Shown here in pieces: positions 46,051 through 55,682 of a stretch of DNA of 64,000 nucleotides. A model generated the notes under the pieces. The model did no database searches and was not told where the DNA came from. It worked only from the letters and a program-made list of their open reading frames with translations. The first letter of the stretch is position 1. Every line of letters begins with the position of its first letter. The DNA is from Cunninghamella blakesleeana. Its lineage: Eukaryota > Mucoromycota > Mucoromycetes > Mucorales > Cunninghamellaceae. The stretch is taken from the NCBI GenBank assembly GCA_017871115.1, contig JAFCIZ010000002.1:3059501-3123500 (forward strand), in the 5' to 3' direction. The position numbers and the translations under genes are program-made.

Positions 46051-49000
46051 ATAACAAATCCATTAATAACAATAATAATAATAACAATATTAGCAATAAT
46101 AATCACAATAACAACAATAACTTTTATAAAAATAATAAAAACAATACAAAAGACAATAATACAGAAAATAATCAACAAAATATGAATGCAATACTTGATC
46201 AACATGAATTATGGGATGAAAATGAATATACACATTATGATGATGAAGATCTTTATGCAGCCAGATTAGACAAACCACCTGCAGTTATACCTTCATCTTC
46301 TAAGACTCCAAAAACAATCAACAAAGGAAAACAAAAATTAAATATAAATAATACATCTAAATTAATTGAAGATATTACTGAACAACAGCTATCTCAACAA
46401 GACATGATTAATGATTATATTATGGATAATACTATTGAACCAGAAAATAAAACAAAACGTAAACGACAACCACCATCTCCAGTGCAAATAAACTATAACA
46501 TAGTAGATGATGTTTTTAAACAAAAAGCCAATATTGATGTTGGAGATTTAATTAAATCATCACATACTTTACGACGTCAATTATTAACTGCATGTAGACC
46601 TAAAAGAAAAGCAACAAAAATAAAAGATCAAACCGATACAACTGCAACAGACATACCATTAAATACATTAACTAACACAGAACTTACTACAACAGCAGCT
46701 TATACAAGTTTAATTATTAATGATAAAAGAATAAGAGGATTGATTGATAGCGGTGCCTCGAAATCTTGCATGTCAAAATCAATGATGAAATTATTAGGTT
46801 TACAAATTGATGCTCCTTCTACTAATATCTTTATTTTAGGAAATGGTACAAAACAAGCAACTCTTGGAACAATACATGATGTACAAATACAAGTAACACC
46901 TGACATTATAATACCTGTTAATATGGAAGTATTACCTAAATGTCCTGCTCACTTGGTTTTAGGCAATAATTGGTTAAGTCATGCTCAAGCTCTTCTTAAT
47001 TTTAGGACAAGTACTCTTAAAGTTTTGTATAAACATAAATCAGCTGAATTACCAATTACATTTTTAAAAGAAACAGATAAGCCGTTAGTTACAATTAAAT
47101 CAATTAATATTAAATATCAATCTGCAAACTCAACACAAGATAATACAACAAAGGATACTAACGAAATAGATAATAATTTTGATACAACAAATAGTGATCT
47201 TGAAACAACAACAGACACTGAAACTGATGATGATTGGGAACATGATGAATACTCTGATGAAGAAAATTATTATATGGAAGATGACGTTAGAATTAATATT
47301 GATCGTAATCAAAATGAAAATAGTTTAATTATATCTACTGGTATTCAAGGGATGACCATACCTCCTCATACAAATTGTCAATTCTATGTAAATCCTTCTA
47401 TGCATACATCTGAACCTATACTTCTTACTCAAGATGATCAAAATGCTATTGCTAATCCAAACGAATTTACATTAAATTTAATTAATAGATCTGATAATGA
47501 TATTGATTTACCACCTCATCATATAATTAGTGAATATTATAATTTAATGAATAATGAATGTGTATTAGAAGCTGATGATCTGAAAGGTTATGATATAGTT
47601 GAATCACTTGACATGAATGGATTAACAGAAGAATTATTTAATATTGATAATATGGATGATGATGAAACACTGGATGAATCTCTTAAAGAAAAACTACAAC
47701 TTGGAAATATACCTGAAGATTATAAAATTAAATTTTGGAAACTAATAAATCATTATCAAGATGTTTTTGACTGGAACAATGATAGAATGGGATGTACTAC
47801 TATGATTGAACATGAAATAATTTTACAAGATAATACAGTACCCATTAGACATCGACCTTATCGTATGAGTCCAATGGAACAAGAATATTTAAAAAAGGAA
47901 TTGGATCGACTATGTGAATTGGGAATAATTAAGCCTGCTAATACACCTTATACTGCTCCTATTATATTAGTTAAGAAGAAAAATGGCGATTACAGAATGG
48001 TAGTAGACTATAGAAAATTAAATGCACAAACTAAAGTAGATGCTTACCCATTACCTAGAATTGATGATCTTATTGATGAACTTGGTACTTCAAGTATATT
48101 TTCAGCTTTAGATCTTAGATCAGGATTTCACCAAGTACCTTTAAAAAATAATAGTAAAGAATTAACTGGATTCGTCACAAAATTTGGCACCTATCAATAT
48201 GAAATGCTACCAATGGGTTTAGTTAATAGTCCTGCAACATTCCAACGGTTAATAGATATATGTTTTAGATCAATGATTAATAGATGTCTAGTAGCCTATA
48301 TAGATGATTTGAATGTACACTCAAAAAGTATAAAACAACACTTATTAGATTTAGAAGAATTATTCAAATGTGCTCGTAAAGGTGGACTACTTTTTAATAT
48401 AGAAAAATGTGTCTTCTTTAAAAATGAATTAAAATTCCTGGGATATATAATAACGCAAGATGGAATAAAAACAGATCCAGCAAAAATAGAAAAAGTAAAA
48501 GATTTTCCTCAACCGACAACAGTTAAGCAAATCAGGGGATTTATTGGACTAGCTTCTTATTACAGACGATTCATACAAAATTTTGCAGCAATAGCAAGAC
48601 CTTTACATGACGTAACAAAAACAAAAAATAAATCACCATGGACTGAAATAACAACAAAATCATTTGAACTTTTAAAACAAAAACTAACAGAAGCACCGAT
48701 TCTTAAAAGGGCTGATTTTAATAAATCATTTATAATTGTATGTGATGCATCTATGGAAGGATTAGGCTGTGTACTCACACAATTGGATGATGACAATCAA
48801 GAACATCCAGTAGTATATGCAAGCCGAGGTTTAAAGCAAAGTGAACAAAATTATAGTGCAACTAAACTAGAATGTCTGGCTCTCATATGGAGTTTACAAA
48901 CTTTTAGACCATATCTTTTAGGAAAAAAGTTTACAGTCCTTTCTGATCATTCTCCTTTACGATGGCTAATAAAAGCACCTAAACCTACTGGTATGGTGGC

Positions 49001-49100
49001 AAGATGGATTACTTACTTGGCTGATTATGATTTTGAAATACAGTATCGTAGTGGAAAAAAACAACAGTCTGCAGATTTTCTTTCAAGACTTGGGTATTAA
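46008..49100 (+). CDS. E3 Pol: protease, reverse transcriptase, RNase H
   Basis: About 1,030 residues from the frameshift. Protease motif is the standard LIDSGASKSCMS. The reverse transcriptase has VKKKNGDYRMVVDYRKLN, LDLRSGFHQVPL and VAYIDDLNVHSK; RNase H has FIIVCDASMEGLGCVL, ending FLSRLGY. The frame is uninterrupted. Confidence 0.9.
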   Translation, partial: LDRAIASNGQLEVPDNKSINNNNNNNNISNNNHNNNNNFYKNNKNNTKDNNTENNQQNMNAILDQHELWDENEYTHYDDEDLYAARLDKPPAVIPSSSKTPKTINKGKQKLNINNTSKLIEDITEQQLSQQDMINDYIMDNTIEPENKTKRKRQPPSPVQINYNIVDDVFKQKANIDVGDLIKSSHTLRRQLLTACRPKRKATKIKDQTDTTATDIPLNTLTNTELTTTAAYTSLIINDKRIRGLIDSGASKSCMSKSMMKLLGLQIDAPSTNIFILGNGTKQATLGTIHDVQIQVTPDIIIPVNMEVLPKCPAHLVLGNNWLSHAQALLNFRTSTLKVLYKHKSAELPITFLKETDKPLVTIKSINIKYQSANSTQDNTTKDTNEIDNNFDTTNSDLETTTDTETDDDWEHDEYSDEENYYMEDDVRINIDRNQNENSLIISTGIQGMTIPPHTNCQFYVNPSMHTSEPILLTQDDQNAIANPNEFTLNLINRSDNDIDLPPHHIISEYYNLMNNECVLEADDLKGYDIVESLDMNGLTEELFNIDNMDDDETLDESLKEKLQLGNIPEDYKIKFWKLINHYQDVFDWNNDRMGCTTMIEHEIILQDNTVPIRHRPYRMSPMEQEYLKKELDRLCELGIIKPANTPYTAPIILVKKKNGDYRMVVDYRKLNAQTKVDAYPLPRIDDLIDELGTSSIFSALDLRSGFHQVPLKNNSKELTGFVTKFGTYQYEMLPMGLVNSPATFQRLIDICFRSMINRCLVAYIDDLNVHSKSIKQHLLDLEELFKCARKGGLLFNIEKCVFFKNELKFLGYIITQDGIKTDPAKIEKVKDFPQPTTVKQIRGFIGLASYYRRFIQNFAAIARPLHDVTKTKNKSPWTEITTKSFELLKQKLTEAPILKRADFNKSFIIVCDASMEGLGCVLTQLDDDNQEHPVVYASRGLKQSEQNYSATKLECLALIWSLQTFRPYLLGKKFTVLSDHSPLRWLIKAPKPTGMVARWITYLADYDFEIQYRSGKKQQSADFLSRLGY

Positions 49101-49165
49101 AAAAAAAAAAAAAATATTTTAAAAAAAAAAAAAAAAGAATTATTATAAAAAATATTATTATTATA

Positions 49166-49200
49166 CGTCCAAGGGAAATTGAAGACGATAAAAGCTAGAC
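49166..49200 (+). promoter_or_regulatory. E3 intercistronic motif, copy 1
   Basis: CGTCCAAG, 6 nt, TGAAGACG, TAAAAGCT, the same spacing as the E1/E2 motif. Located shortly after poly-A runs downstream of pol. Confidence 0.6.
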
Positions 49201-49517
49201 AAATATTAACATAACAATTTATTATATTACAATTATTTTACAAAAGACAACATTCTACAACAATTATTATTATTTCAACAACACATACAACAAAAAGTTA
49301 TATTTTACAATAGTTATATTATTTATTTACAACAGACATTTTATTTATTTACAACAATTATTTTTACTTTATACAACAATTATTTATATTACAACAAATC
49401 TTTTATAACAGTTATTTAACAAACAATTATTTCAACAACATCAAAATTAAAAAAAAAAAAAAAAACAAACACACACACAAAATATATATATATATATATA
49501 TATATATCATTATTATT

Positions 49518-49550
49518 TGTCCAAAGGTGATTGAAGACATTAAAAGCTAT
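49518..49550 (+). promoter_or_regulatory. E3 intercistronic motif, copy 2
   Basis: TGTCCAAA, 6 nt, TGAAGACA, TAAAAGCT, again with equal spacing, about 350 bp after copy 1 and about 150 bp before the integrase ATG. A poly-A/(AC)n/(TA)n stretch separates the copies, so the whole poly-A-plus-motif unit appears duplicated. Confidence 0.6.
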
Positions 49551-49702
49551 ATCCAAACTAACAAAATACATAATTATTACAACATAAATAACACTTACTA
49601 AATTATATTATTAAAGTAACTTACAACAAAGCCTAAACAACAAATCTAACAACAATAATAAAAACAACAAATTTATATAATTATACTTAAAAAAAAAAAA
49701 AA

Positions 49703-50269
49703 ATGGACCAACAAACTATAGATAAATTAAAAGAATATCTTACTACATTAAAAATACCTGAAAACACAACAGCAAAAATGAAAAGATACTTACAACGTAA
49801 TTCACACAACTTTATCATTCGCAATAATAAATTATATAAGTTTAATATTTATCACCAAACCTTAAGACAAGTATTAAATAAACAAGAAGCCATAGAAGCA
49901 CTTTATATGTATCATCAACATCCTTTAGGTGGTCATATAGGTTATCACAATACTTTATATAAACTATCTATAAGATATTATTGGGATGGCATGGCAAAAG
50001 ATATACAAATATATATAAAAAAATGTCCAAGATGTCAATCAACTGGTTCAAGAAAGTTAAATGAATTCTTATATCCAATACCTGTCAAGTCAAAACCTTT
50101 TGAACAATGGGGATTAGACGTTAAACATGTTCCCACATCTAAAGGCGGTTATAGATATATTATTGCAAGAAATGTTAATAAGAATGATCTTTGGAGCCAA
50201 GTGGGATTTAATAAAGATGGAGGTCCATCTTTTGTTGGCGTTGGGGGTGTTAGCAATAACGCTCTCTGA
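49703..50269 (+). pseudogene. E3 integrase, truncated
   Basis: Starts like E1/E2 integrase, with the HHCC domain (MYHQHPLGGHIGYHN; KCPRCQSTG) and the first core Asp (QWGLDVKH). It stops matching after GGYRYIIA. About 80 bp of unrelated sequence (NKNDLWSQVGFNKDGG...) then leads directly into the 3' LTR. The second Asp, the Glu, the C-terminal module and any ORF4 are missing. The frame ends inside the LTR. An intact integrase from another copy would be needed for mobility. Confidence 0.85.
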
Positions 50270-50962
50270 TTTTTCTTTCCTTTTTTGGATTGGCTTTGTG
50301 CTACTGGTGCAAAAACACCAAGGTGCAAAAACACCAAGGTGCAAAAACACCAAGGTGCAAAAACACCAAGGTACAAAAACACCAAGGTGCTTTTGTTCCT
50401 TACCCGATCCTTATAAATTTTAATTTTTTTTTTAAATATAAATAGAACCAATTTTTCTCTCTTTCTTTCTTTTAAATTGTCAAATTTTTATAATAAATTA
50501 TTATCTATTAAATAATTATTGAACTTGTCCACTTTATAAATCATATTTTATAATTTTAACTTATTTTACTTATAACTCATTCAAGTTACTGAATTTATCT
50601 ATTTTTTATAACAACCCATATTATTTTATTTTACATTTTTATATTTATTTACTTAAATATTTTTCAACCACTCAAATTTAAATTACTTTTTTTAAATTTT
50701 CTTATTATATTTATTTTATATTGCGGTTACTGAAATCTCTCTTTAATCCTGCAATTATATTACACCTTTTAAAATTTTTATTTTTTTATTTCTTTATTTT
50801 TACTTTATTTTATTTTATTTTTTTATTCCTTTATATTAAGTCGTTCTACTTATAAAACAGGAACTGGTGCTCACTGGAATTATATTATACATATCAAATA
50901 TTACTTATAATACTCATTCCTCATTTCAACAAAATAAATCTTAAACAAAAACCCACACAACA
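50248..50962 (+). repeat. E3 3' LTR
   Basis: Matches the E3 5' LTR over its full 715 bp by eye, including the five 16-bp units. Preceded by GGCGTTGGGGG and followed by CTAC. Confidence 0.9.
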
Positions 50963-51081
50963 CTACTTATAAAACAAGATACTGGTGCTCACTGACAACT
51001 AAACTAAACTACAAAGCTATCTACTTTCCAAAACTATAAAAGGAAATTCTACTTTTACAACAACCAAAAATTTACACAACA
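50963..51081 (+). repeat. E1 3' LTR, right part
   Basis: CTACTTATAAAACAAG... to ...TTTACACAACA. Carries the variants specific to the E1 5' LTR, so it is the remainder of the LTR broken at 35869. The first four bases are also the target duplication of E3. Confidence 0.88.
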
Positions 51082-51169
51082 CAAACAATTCTCTTTTTAC
51101 CCAAGGCAAAGTTAAAGATTCGACCATTAATCCAGCTTATGGGCACCGGTAGAATAGTTCAACAAAAAT

Positions 51170-51175
51170 AAAAAA
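51170..51175 (-). terminator. RNA polymerase III terminator of tRNA-Asp
   Basis: Six T residues on the minus strand five bases after the tRNA 3' end. Confidence 0.75.
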
Positions 51176-51179
51176 GAAA

Positions 51180-51251
51180 CTCTCAGACGGGGAATTGAAC
51201 CCCGGTCTCCCGCGTGACAGGCGGGGATACTTACCACTATACTATCTGAGA
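51180..51251 (-). tRNA. tRNA-Asp (anticodon GTC)
   Basis: 72 nt. Acceptor stem TCTCAGA pairs with TCTGAGA, followed by discriminator G, which is typical of tRNA-Asp. The anticodon loop reads CTGTCAC with anticodon GTC, and the T-arm is CCGGGGTTCAATTCCCCG. A box (TAGTATAGTGG) and B box (GGTTCAATTCC) are intact. No intron and no encoded CCA. It lies 98 bp from the end of E1 and about 320 bp from an old solo LTR. Confidence 0.97.
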
Positions 51252-51569
51252 GAGCAGATGTTATCTGATGTAATTTTACTAACATGTACTTATACTATAT
51301 TTTTCTCAACTAATTTGCATATGATTTAAATTTTTTTTTACAATTTTTGATCTTTAGCTTTTTGAAATTTGCTTACAAAATATTTCTTACTTATTTTAAT
51401 CATCTTTTTCCTTTCTGATTTTTCTTATTTTTTACTTTAAAAAATTAAAATTTTTCTCGTAATTGAAATTCCGCCACCCGAATCACGCAAAGGGTTTTTG
51501 ATACAGACTCAAATATGAACACACATTGTCTATAATCACAACTTCAACCAACGAACGAAAGATTGCTGA
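51252..51569. other. tRNA-Asp upstream flank
   Basis: Upstream side of the tRNA gene. A/T-rich except for a more GC-rich patch near 51468-51500 (CCGCCACCCGAATCACGC) whose role I cannot tell. Confidence 0.45.
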
Positions 51570-52045
51570 AGTTATGGTCTGGTTAAACCTACCACATTTA
51601 AGCAATCACAAAAATAATTTTAAAATATATTTATTAATCATATATTTTTATATTTTATATTTAATTCGGCTTATATTCACCCCCTTTTATATTATGATCT
51701 TTATAAACACCTATAAATTTGTGTTTAAATTCAAATTATTTTAATATAATTTTGAATAAATATTTTTCTTTAGTAAACAAGTCTATTAGCTCATCTTTTT
51801 AACTAAAAATTATTTTATTTTGCCTTAGTACTGTTGATTATTATTCAATATTAATTTAATTTTATTTATTATGATATTGTTGATGTTTATCCAATATTAT
51901 ACTTTATTATATTTATCTAAATCAAGTTGTATCTATTTAAAAAACAAGATACTGGTACTCACTGACGACTAAACGATACTATTAACTACTTACTTAAAGC
52001 TGTAAAAGGAAGCTACACTTTCTAATCTTTTATAAAAACTCATAA
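51570..52045 (+). repeat. Decayed solo LTR of the E1/E2 family
   Basis: Starts GTTATGGTCTGGTTAAACC, resembling the E1/E2 LTR start, and follows the LTR order: GTCTATTAGCTCATCTTTTT, ACTGTTGATTATTATTCAAT, GTTGATGTTTATCCAATATT, AAACAAGATACTGGTACTC, ACTGACGACTAAAC. The end decays near TCTAATCTTTTATAAAAACTC. No internal region is attached. Its first codons still read MVWLNLPHL, the ORF4 C-terminus. Confidence 0.75.
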
Positions 52046-52976
52046 TGATAGCAATAATAATATGTATAAATAAATAATTAATTCACGTTCACTGACTACA
52101 TTACAATTTTTAAACTTAGAATGACCATTTATACGAAATACAAAACACATAAATAAATTGTTCCATAATTGACACCCATCATAAAAAACCATTTTCATCA
52201 TCATTTACCTTCATTTCCGTATGCGTAAAAATAGGGAAGGGTGATTTTTTAATTGATATGATAAAACCGGTGATTCATCGTTTAATAAAATAGAATAGCT
52301 GATGGATTAGATCATCAAGTGCTCGTTTGCTGTGTATGCTCTACCATTATAATTTGGATGAATGATTTATTTTTTATGTATAAATCCATGGTTGTTTTTT
52401 TTATCCTCGTCATATTAATCCATGATTAAACTTATAATCCTTCATGCTTTCTTTGTTGTCAGGTAATAAGAAAATTTAATTATGAATAGTTTAATGTTAC
52501 ACTTATGCTCCTTTGATTATTATTATTATTATTATTTTTGTAATATGATTATTGCATTTTATGGGAATATTAAAATATTATTATTGTTTCATCAATATAA
52601 ACATTATATATATTTAAAAAAAGCGATATGAATAATAGATAATGGTATTAAAAAAAAAAAAAGAAGAGTCAAATATATGTACATAATATATTCATATATT
52701 TCTTTTGCCACTGATAAATTTTTAAAAAGGAAAAGGAAAGAAAGAAAAAAAAAAAAAAACGTGGAACCCTTTTAAATAAAGACAACAGGTGATGAAGATG
52801 TGGGAAAAAGATTCTTTGAACCAATAAAAATTAAAAATCAAAAAAAATTAATCTCTTATCTTTTTTAAAAAAATTTTTATTATTATTATTCGTTCTCCTT
52901 TTTCTTTTTCGTTTATCTTTTTTATTATTCCTTCATTTTCCTATCTATCAACATAAAAAGAAGTTTTGTTATCAAT
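52046..52976. other. Intergenic region before the F-box-like gene
   Basis: A/T-rich unique sequence with no supported gene. A CT-rich tract (CGTTCTCCTTTTTCTTTTTC, near 52890-52910) lies about 70 bp before the next start. Confidence 0.5.
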
Positions 52977-53879
52977 ATGCTTTTTCAAGTAAAAAACAAT
53001 ACTAAAAAAAATTCATGCAAATCTTCTCCGATTTTATTATGCAAGCAAACTATTTTGCCAAATGAAATTATTTCAAACATATTACTTCATTTACCAACTC
53101 AAGATCTCTTGCAATTGTACTTATTAAATAATGCTCATCTTCTTTCTCAGTTGGCTAGTGGAGAAATAGTAAAACGGTTTGAACAAGGCGAACTTGGCTT
53201 AAGACTTTATTTTGACCAAGAATCTAGATGGAGATATACTTTGGATGTAAAGCTTTCTCAGCAGGATACTTATTACGATGATAACAAAAAAGAAAAACAA
53301 AGGTTGGTTTTTATTCCCATGGTCAACAAGAAAAATGAAGAAATGCGTTTTTATAATTCTAAAGTGTTACGTCGACCTATGCTGTATAAAGTAACTATGA
53401 TCTCTTCAAAAGAAAGTGGGGATTCATTAAACAATCTTCCTGATAACCTTTTACATAAATCTTATTCTATGGATATCAAACAAATGGGCCGTTCTACTTT
53501 AACCGATGCTTCTTCATTACTGTCATTAAATTATACAATTCATGAAACTCCTTCTCATATAATCAAACAACGCTCAGGGGAACGCCTCTTCTTTCCCACC
53601 TCTTTCCATTGCGATTTGGATTGGCTATGTCAAACAAAATCTTTATTTAGTAAATGGGTGGATCTATTGCATGCTAAACCTCAACGTCGACCAATGTCTT
53701 CTAATCTTCACTTTACTATGACTGAAAAATTGCCTTGCAATGGTAACAGTCAAAGAGGTCAAGTGGCTGAAATCAATACTCTTCACCCCCATCATCACCA
53801 CCTTTCTTTCGCATCATCAGCAAGTAATAAATCAACTACTAATCATACTATTTTAGTTCCTAGTTTAGTTGGTCATTAA
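52977..53879 (+). CDS. F-box-like protein of unknown target
   Basis: 300 residues in a single exon. Residues about 25-55 (TILPNEIISNILLHLPTQDL, then LQLYLLNNAHL) look like an F-box, which in other proteins binds Skp1 in SCF ubiquitin ligases. No WD40 or leucine-rich repeats follow. The middle is globular (RWRYTLDVKLSQ, RLVFIPMVNKKNEE) and the C-terminus is His/Ser-rich. The start is the first ATG after a pyrimidine tract. The F-box call rests on the motif alone. It converges on the Cdc4-type gene, also an F-box protein, but I see no sign they are related beyond that. Confidence 0.65.
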   Translation: MLFQVKNNTKKNSCKSSPILLCKQTILPNEIISNILLHLPTQDLLQLYLLNNAHLLSQLASGEIVKRFEQGELGLRLYFDQESRWRYTLDVKLSQQDTYYDDNKKEKQRLVFIPMVNKKNEEMRFYNSKVLRRPMLYKVTMISSKESGDSLNNLPDNLLHKSYSMDIKQMGRSTLTDASSLLSLNYTIHETPSHIIKQRSGERLFFPTSFHCDLDWLCQTKSLFSKWVDLLHAKPQRRPMSSNLHFTMTEKLPCNGNSQRGQVAEINTLHPHHHHLSFASSASNKSTTNHTILVPSLVGH

Positions 53880-54346
53880 TGTATTTTACCAAAATTCTTT
53901 ATTTTTTAATCTCAGCATTTAATTTTTTATTTTTATACCCTAATATACATACATATATAATAAAACAATCATATCATTTTTTTTTTTTTTAAAAAAAAAA
54001 TAATAAAAATCACATTAGTTATAAATTCCTTTTTAAAAAAAATGGTTTATTAAAATGATGAAATGATTGTAAAAAGTATTTGAAATTCTAAAGACAAAAA
54101 AAAAGAGAAAAGTAAAAAAAAAAAAATGATACATGAAAATAATAATAATAGAGTAATTGAATGGAATATAAATAGTGTATGAATGGTGAAAAAATAAAAG
54201 TAAAAAATAATATGTAAATAAAAAAGGTGAGATGGGGGTAAAATTTATTATCATAATGAAGTGGGAGAGGGAAAGGATAGATAAATAATAAATAAATATA
54301 AATATATAAAAAGGATTAGTTTTTGTTTTTTTTGTTTTTTTTTGTT
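53880..54346. other. Convergent 3' region
   Basis: Between the F-box-like gene (+) and the Cdc4-type gene (-). Long A and T runs only. Confidence 0.6.
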
Positions 54347-55443
54347 TTAATCCGTCTCCATCATCATACGATTCAAAGGAAATGAAGAAGATGTAGGAAA
54401 AGAATGATAAGTTGCTTTAGGTGCCGATATGATTGTTGAGGATTTATTATTATTGTTACTATTGTTCGAAAAATCATCTTCCATTACATCAAAATCGTGT
54501 ACTTCCATTACCGTTTCTAATACTTCAATTTTTTCATTTGGACGATCTTCAGAGGTAATAAACCGTTGACGTTGTTTTAATACCACAGCCTTTGTATCAT
54601 TAAATTCCAATTTCCAAACCGTTTTTGCAGGTGTACTAAAGTTTCTAATCAATCTGCCCAATTTAATATCCCATAGTTTAACTCGACCATCATTCCCAGC
54701 ACTTAACATTCTTCTATCGTCAAACTGTAGGCAAGTGACTGAATTATCATGAGCCGATATCTGCTGAATACATTCATAATGTTGTAAATCCCATACACGT
54801 AAACATCCATCTGATCCACCACTAACTAAAGTTGATCCTCTTAATTGTAATTGACCTACTAAAGATGTATGACCTTGTAATGTAGCTAAACATTGGCCAG
54901 TTTCTGCTGACCAAACACGAATAGTATAATCCAAGGAACCAGTTACTACCTTTTGACCATCAAAGACAATAGCATAAATTTGTGATATATGGCCTTCTAA
55001 AATATGAAGGCATCTTCCTGTGCGTATATCCCATATTCTTGCAGTTGAATCATATGAGCCAGAGACCACTGTATTCCCATGGATTTCTAAACACCGAACA
55101 CTACCTTGATGACCAAGTAAAACATGCAGGAGTACACCTCTTTCTATATCCCAAATACGCATTGTCATGTCTCGTGATCCTGTCACAGCTATTCTTTTAT
55201 CTTTCATCTTGAGGCATCGTACTGTTGAAGTATGTCCACGTAATACATATCGAAGTCTTCCTTGATTAAGATCCCATACTCGAACATCCCTAATGTGGAA
55301 ATTAAGAAACATGGGTTGCAAAAAAAAAAAAAGATCGAGTGTTAGAACATGCCGGCGGAGTACAAATTATTTTAAAGAAGAGAAGGAATAAAAAGAAAAA
55401 AAGAAAAGGGGTGAGATTGAAAACGAAGGGATGAAGGGGTGGG

Positions 55444-55482
<39 letters not shown>

Positions 55483-55635
55483 ATATAAATAAATATCTAT
55501 TTTTTTTTTTTTTTTTTTTTTTCATTGGGAGTAGTAATGGGAAGAGAAAGTAAGTGTAAATATAAAATAAAGTATAGTTATAAAAGGAGATTTAAAAAGG
55601 TGTAAAAGAAGAAACAATAAAAAAAGTAATTATAG

Positions 55636-55682
<47 letters not shown>

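Larger units (their letters stand above)
44091..50962 (+). mobile_element. Element 3 (E3): defective LTR retrotransposon of a second family
   Basis: Two LTRs of 715 bp (44091-44805, 50248-50962), in which I see no difference, flank an intact gag and pol but a truncated integrase and no ORF4. CTAC on both sides (44087-44090, 50963-50966) is the target duplication. Protein comparison places it as a sister family to E1/E2 with the same unusual layout. Confidence 0.9.
27938..51081 (+). mobile_element. Element 1 (E1): Ty3/gypsy-group LTR retrotransposon, split by E2 and E3
   Basis: E1 runs from its 5' LTR (27938-28581) through gag, protease-RT-RNase H, integrase and ORF4 to a 3' LTR beginning at 35365. 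That LTR breaks off at CTAC (35869) and resumes after E2 and E3 at 50967, ending at 51081. The resumed piece carries the E1-specific variants (GACAACT, CAAAGCTATC, TTTTACAACAACC), not the E2 ones, which proves the nesting. The rejoined 3' LTR is about 620 bp against 644 bp for the 5' LTR; a deletion of about 24 bp and a few base changes make up the difference. All reading frames are open. Confidence 0.9.

Noticed and set aside
50166..50269. Functional C-terminal extension of E3 integrase
   Set aside because: After GGYRYIIA the residues match neither E1 nor E2 integrase and the frame runs into the LTR; it is a deletion junction.
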